NCBI RefSeq assembly: GCF_051014685.1
Contig: NC_135053.1
Location: 1,860,001-1,924,000, forward strand
Source: Ptiloglossa arizonensis
Lineage: Eukaryota; Arthropoda; Insecta; Hymenoptera; Colletidae
Length of the DNA: 64,000 nucleotides
Direction of reading: 5' to 3'
Under the pieces are notes generated by a model, which made no database searches, had not been told where the DNA came from, and was given only the letters and a program-made list of their open reading frames with translations. A program made the position numbers and the translations under genes. This document shows, piece after piece, positions 1-11,546 of this stretch (the first letter of the stretch is position 1; the number at the start of each line of letters is the position of its first letter).

Positions 1-2640
1 TTACCGTAAATGACGTTACAGTTCTTGCCACTAAGCGAATAGCTAAGTAATGTTATACATGTAGCCAAAGTAATGTTATACATGTTAGTATACATTTCGT
101 ATTTTTCGACTTTGGCGGTTTCCTAGAAATACATTCCCTAATTCCTTATCAATCATCAACCCTAATTTTTGAGGACATGTTATTCATGGTGTGCTACAAA
201 ATTGATAGATGAAAAACCAATTTGTTTTTAATGTCAATCAAATATGTTTTTCGAAAACAATATAAAAAGTGAAATACGCATGTAATGCATTAGCATTTAT
301 CAAATATTTATGTTGATGAAAATGTATATGTATGTTTTTCATGTTTTTTTAACGTTGCATTCTATCAGAGGCATTGTAAGAAATAAATAAAAATATAATA
401 TAAGAATAAAACAATATATGAAAATAAAGAAAAAATTAATAAAAATAAAGGAAAAAAGATTTTATCTCTTACGAGATTCCAACTTCAGAATTTTGGGTAC
501 GAATCTATGTACTATTCGTCTTTACCATTGCAGCTGCAACAATGCTTTTAAGAAACTGTATATAAGACGAAATTAAAAAAATTAAATATTAAATATATTT
601 ATAAATAATGAATAATGACAACAATAGCACGAATGTCTTTATTTATTTTTGCTGTAGAATCATCAGAAAAAGTTTAAAAAAAATTTACGGCTCTACAGGT
701 GCAATCTTTCTGCCCCCATAGGAGGGTAATTTAGAAAGAGAAAAATATTAACTATGTGTTCTAAAAGTTTCACTAAAATTAAAAACCCAGAACCATCGAA
801 AGAGTTTCTATTCTGAATACAGAAAGGATCCTCCCTAGTTGCCAGCTTTCACAGAAGAGTGTGGCAAAACATATTTCTCTAGAAGCGGAAAACCATAGAA
901 TAGCAACTGACTATTTGGACCGACTGTATAGTCAGTCACTTGTTTATACAATAAATAGTGATGATCAAAGTGAGAAATGAGTAAAAAAAAAGCTACTTAT
1001 TCGACAACTGCTTGATAGAATCCATGGATTCATACGTACTGACCTTAAAACTAGATTAGACTAAATTTAAAAGTAAAGATCCGGCGATGTATATGATGTC
1101 ATCATTTGACATTTTCACAATGAATCTAAAACAAAGCTTGCATCTAAGTTAAACACATTTAACTATACACAGTATGTGCAATTGAAATCCTTAGAGTCTC
1201 GTTTACTTTTGCTAAATAATCAGATGCCTCGTCCACTGTATGTCACTAACTCTCACTATCCTACTGTATCCTACCAATATATCCTTTTGAAAGCAACACT
1301 CTAAGGAGTGGATAAATTATTCTATTAAATTATGAAAGATGGCAGAGGCTGCAATACAAACTTAAACCTAATCTATTCTAAAGTCTTTTCATTCAGGAAT
1401 ATAACTATCAAAAATCCAAACAAATACATACAGGTGAAATTATTAACAAAATATAATCACAAAGATTGTAAGTTAATCAATGTATATTTATACTGATTCG
1501 TACCAGAAGGAAAATAAAAAAGATATGTATGTAAACCCAATCAAATTTTTCTCACAATATTAATTAAATTTTTTTATCAAATGTATATGAATATTAGATA
1601 CAACACAGATACAAAGAAAATAAGAGTAGAAATAACAATTAAATATCAACAGATAAAGTACATCTACTGTGCTATTCACAAATTTCCCAGTATAACTTTT
1701 CAATTGACAGATCTCAACCTTCACCCTATGTTGTTAAATCCTTAATTAGACAATGGACGCATATTAGAATTCTATGCTAAACTGTATTTATAAAAAGAAA
1801 AGGTTAAATGTAATTGAATATAAAATGTCACACATTGTTGATATATGTGGTAATTGGGTGTACTTAAACGTAAAAATTTTAAAGTAAAAATTAATAAAGG
1901 AAAATATCAACCATCAACAATCAATTACTCAATTGTCGTTGCATTTTCTTAACGCTATAATATTTAATGTGTTTATTTTTCCATATTCCTTAAAGTTTAT
2001 ATCTCAATTAATTACACAATTCAGAAATAAATTGATCAAAGTAATACTTTAACTTTAAAACAATATGATGGTACAATGTGTAAATCTATTGATGTTCCGC
2101 TTAAAACTTATTTCACGTGCAAAAATTTAATTTACGCATTAGTGGGTACGTATTAATACATTATATTTCAAGATAATGTACACATTAATGGTTTGACAGA
2201 TTTTTCATTTCGGATCAATTTATCTTGTAGGCAATAATATAGATTCTAGTAGAGATATTTTCAAAAACTAATCATATGCATTATATTCAATACATGAAAA
2301 TTGATCAGGAAAGATGGTTCAGATTACGTTATAATACCGACCGTACAATACAAATATTAGGTAAATGACTTCCGTATACACCAACCTACATAATATACTT
2401 AAATACATACATATACGTTATAAAAACATATATTTGCTACATTTAAATAGGAACTTTACATGTGATTATTGCAACATTAGAATATTGATAGTTTAAAAAT
2501 ACGGAGAAAAAGGGAAAAAAGAAATAAATTTGTTTCATATTTAGTTCAAACTCGTTACAAATTTTGAAAATTTGACATTCAGCAAATATACAATGGTATT
2601 AAAGAGCTTGTAAAAATGGATTTGTATTTACGACTCTTCA
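1..2640. other. AT-rich non-coding stretch, no gene seen
   Basis: There is no open frame of useful length on either strand and no run of matched splice sites with coding sense. The sequence is low-complexity A/T with scattered short repeats. It may be an intron, UTR or intergenic DNA belonging to a neighbour to the left. I see nothing else that can be supported. Confidence 0.6.
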
Positions 2641-3060
2641 ATAGTGAGTTCTGAAGATGTCGTCAAAGTCTCGTCACTAACATGAAAACTGAATTTTATG
2701 TTTCGGGCGCCCTCGATAAGATTATAGAACCCAACGGAAAAAGTTTAATGGCCACCGATGTAATTGCAAATGGCGGACATGACGGTAGAGGATGGGTCTT
2801 GATTTCGCATGCCCAAAACTAACAGTTCTAAAAATGTCGTGTAGTATCGACGCGCGGTATTTTTAATGGTGATTCTTATTGAAATTAACGTTATCATTTT
2901 ATGTGGCTAAACGAAAGTTGGGTAAGTGTAACAAAGTACGCGGGAAAAAATGACTCGTGGCCGGAGACACGCGCCCTCAGTTAAACTCATCCGGTAATCG
3001 TTTCGAGGCACGTAAGCGCGTGGAATTTCGAATAAATCGATAACATTGTGATTCTATGTA
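2641..3060. promoter_or_regulatory. Candidate promoter and 5' UTR region of the USP36 gene
   Basis: This is a local rise in GC and CpG between AT-rich stretches, about 0.9 kb upstream of the USP36 start codon. It holds the motif AATGGCGGACATGACGG near 2769, which contains a YY1/Pho-like core (ATGGCGG-type), and a second GGCCAT core near 2750. A splice acceptor (ATTTTAG at about 3847-3853) lies between here and the start codon, so the gene probably has a non-coding first exon in or just after this block. The motif is also readable on the other strand, so a bidirectional promoter serving a gene to the left is possible. The transcription start cannot be placed from sequence alone. Confidence 0.35.
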
Positions 3061-3899
3061 CTCACGATCGGAAAATCTCGTTTATTACGTGAAATGTGTT
3101 GTAATATTTTCGATAAAACTTATTTGTTCACGCTGTAACGTACATAATCACGAGGAGAAGGTAAACAATGAATCTGTTCGCGCGGTATCAATTGCACGCC
3201 GCGTGCTTTTAATATATTCTGTTACATGTTTAATGTATCAAAATGTAATTAATGAAAAAATTTGATATTATTCAACTTTTTCTTTTTTACATTGGGTAAT
3301 TCATGCATAGGCGCATTGATTCGTAATTAATAGTACGATCACAAATGAATTAGTAGTGAAATTAACCCTTTCACTTCTACATCCGTGGACTTCTTGCATT
3401 CAGAGTATACATGTATCCTAAATGCGAAAAAGAAAAATATACGATCATTGTGTTGTAAAAAGTTTTGTTTATTTTAACTTAGGTGATTGAGTGATCTGTA
3501 TATGTAATGATAGAGTCGTTTTATTACATGTTGAAACAAAATGATGTGATTCTTTGTGTTTTTAACTGAGAAATTTTGTGAAATATTTATATCTCATAAT
3601 TTATGTTGTTTATGTATCCCACATAGAAAACAGAGTCAATGCTTGTATAATATAGTCTATATTACTTTTTACATAGAATTGATCATTAAGAATAAGCTGA
3701 AATAAAAGATAGACAATTAAAATTAATTTTGTTTACCAATTTCAAAATTATATTTTAAATATGCATTTGTTAGTATGATATTATGAAAAATATTCTTAGA
3801 TTTTTATATTATTTAATGTGTTTATGTATTTTTTTACATTTTAATTATTTTAGGAGTAACAAATAAGGAAAGTTTGATACAAAATAGAACATAATAACT

Positions 3900-6800
3900 A
3901 TGCCTGCTGTGAGCATTTGTGACCCTGTTGCGGCTACACTCCGCCGTACTTTGGAGACTAGCCAGCCCAAAACATCAGATGATCTGTCAACAAGTTTAGT
4001 TAGTAGTGCATCTAGAATCCTTCAATCAGAAATTCAATACAAGGAAGTAGATGATTATCAGACAACGATTTTGGATCAACTGAAAGCCAAATATATTGTA
4101 TTAAGCTTACCAAACTCAGAAAATTCAGATGATAAACTGAAAGATGGAACAACTTATATGAAAAGAAATGAAAGAAATGAAAGAACAACTAAAGGACCTA
4201 GTTTACCAGAACCAACCACTACTTTATATTCCCCAAAGAAAATCAGTCTGGGATGGAAGGCTACATTTCCAGTTGGAGCTGGCATGTTTAATGTTGGAAA
4301 TACTTGTTATTTAAATAGCACTCTTCAAGCACTATTTCATATACCAGCGCTTGTTAATTGGTTATTATCAGACACACATCACACATCAAAGTGTGAACAA
4401 AATGGTAAGTTTACAAAATTTGCATTCCCTTAATAACTTCTATTACATATTCTATAAATAATGAAAATGAGATTAAAATTATAATTCCACAGTTTTGTGT
4501 CGTATTTTGATAATAGGTTAGTTTTAGATGGAGGTGGAGAGTGCCTTACATGTGCAGTGGCTAAGACTTTGCAATTTAGTCATCAGAAATCAGGTTGCTC
4601 TATTAAGCCATTTTACATATATAACAAATTAAAGCGTGAGTGTTGTAAAATATTAATAATTTAGTACCAAATCTCATAATTTATTATATAATTTTCTAAT
4701 TTATTTATTAGTTATTTGCCGAACCATGGTACCAGGTCAGCAAGAAGATGCTCATGAATTTTTACGTTATTTACTAGAAGGCATGGAAAAAGCTTATTTA
4801 GCAAGACACAAAGCAAGCAAGTTGGACAGTTATTCTAAGGAAACAACTCCTATTAATCAAATTTTTGGTGGTTATATTCGTACTGAAGTAAAGTGTTTAC
4901 AATGTCGGCATGTTTCTACTACATTTCAACATTTTCAGGTACATAAAACAAAATTTTTAGATAACTCAATTAATATACAGAAAAAATGAAACAGTTCTTA
5001 CATCTCTGCAGGATTTACTGGTGGATATTCGTAAAGCAAGTACTCTGGATGAAGCACTAAGCAGTTATTTCAGTCGTGAACAACTAGATAACAATGATTA
5101 CAAATGTGAAGCTTGTAAAAGAAGAGTTCCTGCTACAAAACAGTTCAGCCTAGAACGACCTCCTAAAGTGCTTTGTGTACAGTTAAAGAGGTTCAGTGTT
5201 TTAGGAGGGAAAATATCTAAACATATAGGTTTTAAACAGACTATTGACATGGGTCCTTATCTCTGGAAAGAACCAGGAGAACCTACACAACCACTTACAT
5301 ATAAACTGATGTCAATAGTTACTCATATGGGTCCATCAGTAAATTGTGGACATTATACAGCAGTTGCCAAGGTTTCAACAGACCAATATTATTCATTTGA
5401 TGATTCTTGTGTACGTATTAATAATATCCTACTATTCGTATATTTCTCATATAATTTATAACTTTAAATTTATTAATATATTCGATGTTTATATATTGTC
5501 TATAATTATACGCATATTTTTTGTATAGGTTCGTCCAATTAGTTTGAGTAATGTATTAAGTACAAATGCATACATAATGATTTTTGAAATGGAACAACAG
5601 ACAGAAACTCAGGTTCAAAATCAACAGACTGTTAAATTAAATGGTACATTGACTGTAAACAACACATTATCTTCACCAGGAAGTCCTATGAGTAAAACTA
5701 TAAGTCCTAAAGCCTCAACTTCTGGATTACTCCCTTTAAATGGATCAGTTAATGGCACGTCCATTACGAAAGAGATTATTGAAAGTGCAGAAATACGTTC
5801 ACAAGCATTAGCAAGTAAAACTACAGAACTTCAATTTTCCATGCAAAAGGGCCCAAATTTTATTGGACCATTGTTACCACAAAAATTGCAAGATAAAAGT
5901 CAACCGAGATTAATTATGCACATTAAAAATGGAAAAATATTAAATGGGAATAGTTTAGTTCCTTATGATGGATCCAGTGAAGAAGAGGATATTGTCTTCA
6001 TTGGAACATTAAAAAATAACACAAATTTAAGTACACAGCCAAAAACAAATGTTTCATCTAGTGGTACTAATGGTATGCAAAAAGGTTCTCCAATAAAAAA
6101 TAGTTCACCTAAAACAGTTATTAGTTCTAAAGATATGCAAAAATCTACATCAAAGTCAAATAACAGTAGTATTTCTCAGAATCAAATTAATATAACACAA
6201 TGTACAAAGATACAGAATGGTTCTAGTTGTAGTACCATTACAAATCTAATAAAATATCAAAATGGTCAATCAGAAGCAAATAGTAAAACAGAGAGCAGCA
6301 GTAGTAAGAGTAAGTGGCATCAGTCTGTCAGAGTAAAGGTGGGACAAGATGAGAAAGTAATTACAAAAGCTACAAGTAGCAGTATGAAAGGTTGGCAAGT
6401 CTCGAAAGATACTTTTTCCCCAACATCAGCTGCAGCACCCAATGGGTGGTCAGTTACTGATAAGTAAGTCACATTAAAAATCTGTGATTTAAATATTTAA
6501 TATTTATACTTTCTTAATTAAACGTTATTCTTACTATAATAATTTGTAATGTTTTTATAGGGAAGATGTTAATAAAGGTAGTCAAAATAATACAACACCC
6601 AGTGCTGCAGCTTTAAGAGATTTCAATGGAACGAATCGTTCTGAAACTGTTTCACATTTATTAAAGATGTCTCATCGTGGTTACGGCAGTTCTTCGGGTC
6701 AGTAAAGCAAAAGAATTTTTTCGAAGAATCCATTGAATCCAGGATCTCTTCCCTCGAAATCCTCACCAACTCATTGTATATCCATTGTTCTAAACCAAAC

Positions 6801-7522
6801 AATTCTACACAGAGGTGTAAGACAAACGTACAGAAAACGAAAGCCCGTATTGATTCAAATGTCTTAAAATTAAAAATTCTACCTAAAGTCCTAACAAAAA
6901 ATTCATGCATTCGATAAAATAAGTGTGAACGAGTCATGTTAAAAATTATATCTAAATCTTTAATGAAAGTATACATTTTTATTATACTTCTGTTGAGTCT
7001 GTATTATTCCAAAATATATTGTGATCTATTAAAAAATTATGTTAAGTACTAGGTTATCACTATTAAATGTTAATATAAAATTAAATAAAAATTGGGTATG
7101 AACATTTTTATTATTTAAAATTTTATTATGTTAATCATTTTATGAAATGAAGCATATTATGAAATATATTATGTTTTACAGTTTCAAATTGGAACGGCAA
7201 CAGAACGCATTTAGACCGAGAAGTTGATAATGATAGACGGGAGGAACGTAAGCGTCACTTTAATACAGATGACGAAGAAATGGACCGAGGACGAGTGAAA
7301 AAAGTGAAAGATCATCGAACATATGAAGAAAGAAGTAGCACTGTTTATAATCCTTTCCAAGAATATCAAAACGGCAAAACGTGGAACCGACCTCTTGGTG
7401 GTTATTACCGAAGACATTACTATAATACTTCTAGCCATACTCGACAACGGCATGGTAGAAATTATAGGCCTCCACATTACAGATATCATAATCATTCTCG
7501 CGCACATTGGCAACGGGGATAA
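3900..7522 (+). CDS. scny: Ubiquitin-specific protease 36 (scrawny-type deubiquitinase)
   Basis: Seven coding exons join in frame: 3900-4404, 4522-4635, 4712-4938, 5012-5410, 5529-6463, 6561-6697 and 7182-7522. They give 885 residues. Visible parts of the USP (C19) fold are the Cys box GNTCYLNST with nucleophile Cys136, [11 protein letters not shown], two zinc-binding CxxC pairs (CLQC, CEAC), the His box NCGHYTAV with His396, and the closing FDDSC with Asp412/413. Residues after about 430 are low-complexity Ser/Asn/Thr/Lys, and the C-terminus is Arg/His/Tyr-rich, as in USP36, a nucleolar protein. Known family role: removing ubiquitin from nucleolar proteins and histone H2B; Drosophila scrawny maintains stem cells. 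For exon 2 the first AG (4515-4516) would lead straight into a stop, so the second AG (4520-4521) was chosen. The penultimate exon ends at GGTCAGT (phase 1); reading through it would truncate the protein at 6704. Confidence 0.93.
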
Positions 7523-8571
7523 AATAAAAAGAAAAAGCTTATTGGGGCAAAACTTTGAAAGCAATCTGATACTGAAAGACTTTTAGTTCTCAATTGCTAA
7601 AACAAATTATAATTTTTCGATATGTTGAAATTGAACTACAGAAGTGACAGTGTCGATTTAGATAATTAATGTTAAAAGCAAATGTTCACGTTTATTCAAA
7701 TGAATCGCTAAACTGCGCCGTAACAGCCTTGCATGTTCCTGACAGAGTTTCATACTCTATCGTTGTCTTGTAACTCACATTATGTCTGTGGACGACATTT
7801 TACTACACAGAACATGGGGGATGAGTATCAGCAACTCTGCCAATCTTGTGTTCAAACTGAACGAAGAAAACTTTATTATCAAGTCGCGCATTACTCATTT
7901 ACTCTTGTATGCATAGTATTGAAGAATTGTATGGATGGATGCGATGTTTAAAAGTTATATTAATAATCTTTAAACAGTATATAATTAAAGAGTTAATTTA
8001 AATTGCGTAATTGGATGTTATTTGTAAAATAATTTAACATTCATATTACACGATAATACGAAAATGTTTAACAATTATTTTATACTAATCTTGCGTTATT
8101 TGTATTGCATAAGTATCAATATCAGTTGAATTCAAATTGCAAACAGGATAAATACTATACATCGCACTTAGTATACCTTTAATTGTTCATAGAAACTATT
8201 ATTTAGAAATTATTCACTGCAGAAAAATGCATATCGTTATGAACATATTACAAAATTTTAAAAAATGAAACTGAAATTAAACAAGAGGATATTTTTAAAG
8301 ATTTATGTTGGGGAACATCTTTCGTTCTTCATAACGATCCGTCCTTTGTTTTGATTAAGATACTCCTCCCTCTTCGAGTTGTGGAAAAATAAGTTTAATT
8401 AAACAGCAAACCTTTATTAATAGTTAACATCAAGAATGATGCTTTTCGTCATCGCTTACCAGAAAGAAACAGATTCATAATAATTATAATAATTAAGCGG
8501 TAAGCGGACAATTTCTCTTTACATGATGAATGTGCATACCTGTGAATATACGCGAATTTAATTTATATGTG

Positions 8572-8622
<51 letters not shown>

Positions 8623-9605
8623 ATGTGTAACATACATAATATACACACATATATATAATATACATACATATATTATATATACGTATGAAAATACTTCAAG
8701 AATGACTGGGTAATTTGTGCATAATCGAATGAAGTCTTTAATGATAATAATGAGTAATAATACCGAGTTATTGAAATACTAGTTAAAAAGAAATTGTAAA
8801 TTGCATAAATAAGTGTAGAATTTTAATATTATGGACTTTTCATAGAGCATTAAAAATTGCAAAGCCATAGATAAATTGTTAAGCCAAGTATAAGGAAGTC
8901 GGCTGTTTGCCTGCTCGTTATATATGATACCTCGTTATATCATTCTACAAATTAATACTAGCCAAAAGAAAATAAACATATGGATCTGGCGATTATTACG
9001 GATGTAATTCTCGGTTTTTCCATTTCGGAAGGTACATGGATTTGATGCATATACACTTGACCTATACCTTAAGTATTAGTCGCAATTTAATAATCATAAT
9101 AGCTTGATATTGCGGTAAATATAATATAATTATCATGATATAACCTTATAGTAAGTACGATGTTACTGCATCCGCTGAGGTAGAATAATGGTCTTTGCAT
9201 CGTACAAATTCATGTACCATTTGAAAGAATGAGAATCGGAATTTTATAAATTCACTACGTTTGACATGGTAAACGTATGTGATATCGACTGTACAGCGAT
9301 GAACGCCAGATTTAATTTATGTATCTACTATCTCAAATAAACAAAAAAATGTCGTTTGTACGATGTTTGAAATATCAATATCGAAAAGCATAAACATAGA
9401 TGATAAATCCATAGAAACCAAATTCATTTACATTTATATCATACAGAAAAATAAGACTATCGCGTTTTCAAGCGGAAATAATGTAGAGTCTGTAGATGCA
9501 CGTAATCTATTTTAGCATTTTATTAGTGTTATGTCTCGTCGATAGTATGTCTTTATAATTTGTAATAATAATTCTGTACATTTTTGAATTCCTCCATATT
9601 CCATA
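7523..9605. other. 3' UTR of USP36 and intergenic AT-rich DNA
   Basis: No coding frame can be supported; a 72-codon open frame at 7733 has no splice partners or recognisable motif and probably lies in the 3' UTR. The stretch contains a TA/TG microsatellite (listed separately). The rest is AT-rich with no other structure that I can see. Confidence 0.55.
8574..8690. repeat. (TA)n/(TG)n microsatellite
   Basis: About 15 TA units run directly into about 8 TG units, with degenerate TATG and ACAT repeats on both sides. It is a compound dinucleotide microsatellite in the gap between USP36 and the next gene, and is likely length-polymorphic. Confidence 0.9.
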
Positions 9606-10977
9606 ATGGAGTTTTTAATGAAAAAGGAGGAAACTTCCCAAAGCGAGCTCGTAAAAACACTCGAAAGAAATGTAAGTATTTGCATACATAAATTTAACCC
9701 TTTCATGCAAATCATTAATTTTGTTTCAATTAATCGATTTTATAACAGAAATGATATCGCATTATTGCCACGAGAACGTTTAAAAAGTAGATATTTATTA
9801 TATATTAATTTCAAAGATGTGTTCTTCACTTAGCATGAAGGAGTTAAAATGAGCTGTACAAAATAAATTTAATAACCATGATTCATGGATATAAAGAAAT
9901 GAAAAAAAGTGCATTAATGTTTACTTGATAAAATGACAAAAAAAATTAAATAAAGACAAGCAACAAAACACAGAATTAACTGTATTTATTTAGGTAGCAA
10001 TCTTAAAAATAGAAAATCATTATAATTTAAGAATCCATTATGAGTTGGAAAGTAAGCTCACATGGTTTAATAATATTTCACGTGGTCTCATGGATAAACT
10101 TGACTCTTTATGGAGCTTAGCTGAAGCACGTCATCCAGAAGGAAATGAAATAAAACAGTTTGCTGACCAAGTTTCAAGTTCATGGACTTCCCTAAGTCGG
10201 CAGGTAAAATTGGGTGTATTTCTAAAACATTTTTTGTCCCTTAATAAAAAATTTATCTTCAACAGCTAAAATATTTTATTGAAAAAGTATATTTTTTAAA
10301 AATTATTAAATTATATGTATGTACGCGTGTGTGTATGTGTTTGTATATTTATATATACACGCGCGCGCGCACACACAAACACACACATATAGATCTCTGA
10401 AAAATATTCCAAAATTCGAATGGCCAGTCGAACTTTGCATGGAGTACCATTATCATTACTATTAGATAAAATGAAGAAAGAAGTAATTTTGTTAAGAATA
10501 TCATTGCAAGTTTATGAGTCCGGTTATGATCAAAAATATATGTTAAAAGGATATAAATTAATTACTAAAATTGAAGAACTTATAAACAGCTTAGAAAAAT
10601 GTGATAGTAAGGTAACAAAATTATCTTTTTACTAATTTAATGATAAAATTTAGCAGAGAAAAATAATAGTTTACTATTTTCTTTTCAAATTTCAGTTACA
10701 GCAGTACTTATCTATATCAAACATTACTCCACATATAATAAAGTTAGAAACAACAGTAGACAAATATGTCTCTAATGTTGAATTACTACCTGCAAAGAAA
10801 TCATTCTTATGTGATTTGAGTATCTTTTCATTAGTTGCAAAACTATTAACAGGCGAATTGTTAGGTCATGAATCCATTGATCCTAATTATATTCTAACAG
10901 AAAATATGCCCAAAAAACCAGTTTTCATTATCAAGAACATTAAACGCAAAATTACCTACCCTTATTATCCAATATAA
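9606..10977 (+). CDS. Unrecognised 258-residue, probably coiled-coil protein
   Basis: Four exons join in phase 0 throughout: 9606-9671, 9994-10203, 10393-10611 and 10696-10977 (TAA). All donors are GTAAG/GTAAA/GTAAC type and all acceptors end in AG. The 258-residue product has no signal peptide and no membrane span. Long stretches are rich in Leu, Lys, Glu and Ile with heptad-like spacing (residues about 20-60 and 105-195), so helices or coiled coil are likely. The tail is basic and ends in TYPYYPI. A polyadenylation signal AATAAA sits at 11037-11042, just 60 bases after the stop. It converges on VPS8 with a 570-bp gap. I do not recognise the family. A small coiled-coil subunit of a spindle or kinetochore complex (for example HAUS2-like) is only a guess from size and layout. 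Confidence 0.8.
10315..10391. repeat. Inverted GT/AC repeat with CG core in intron 2
   Basis: A (GT)-rich half containing GTGTGTATGTGTTTGTATA is followed by a (CG)5-like core and an (AC)-rich half containing ACACACAAACACACACA. The two arms are near-complementary and could fold into a hairpin. The alternating CGCGCGCG run is the type of sequence that can adopt Z-DNA. It abuts the splice acceptor of exon 3 at 10391-10392. Confidence 0.85.
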
Positions 10978-11546
10978 AAAGTATGTATATAGTTTGATTA
11001 ATTTCAACACATTGTATATTATTTAAAAATTTTTTAAATAAACCACTATATTGAGAACAATGTACATAATTATTAACAGTAAATAAGAATGCCTTACTTT
11101 ACTTAATCAATATTTTTATTTACTTAATGACTGATATTTGGCAACATGCTGCAAATTGGGCAAATAGAATTTACAGCAATAAAAGTATACAAGTCCTTAT
11201 TGATACTATACACAATATTAAGTATATTACTTTACAATATACAAACATACAATATTTGAATCTTGTCAAACGGAAAAATTATGTAAATACCAGAGTTCAA
11301 TAAATTGGAGGAAATATAATAATATGTATCCGCGCAATTATATAAAAGGGAGCCTCATTAAGAACAATAAGAGTCTAATTTTTTATATAGAATAGGAAAA
11401 AAGAACAATGTAGCGTTTATGGAATGAAAGTTAGAGATCTAGTATAATGTACATGTATAAGACACAGACACTCATTTTTGCTATTAGAATGCTACATACC
11501 ACGGATAAGTGCAGATAATCCTGAATTTTGATATTTAAAGACTAGA
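10978..11546. other. Convergent intergenic gap with 3' UTRs
   Basis: This stretch separates the tail of the unknown gene (+) from the tail of VPS8 (-). It holds AATAAA at 11037-11042 on the + strand. No coding sense is visible. Confidence 0.6.

Noticed and set aside
6623..6976. 117-codon minus-strand frame across the end of USP36 exon 6
   Set aside because: It overlaps a well-supported exon and intron of USP36 on the other strand and has no motif.
7211..7564. 117-codon minus-strand frame under the last USP36 exon
   Set aside because: It is the antisense shadow of the Arg/His-rich C-terminus.
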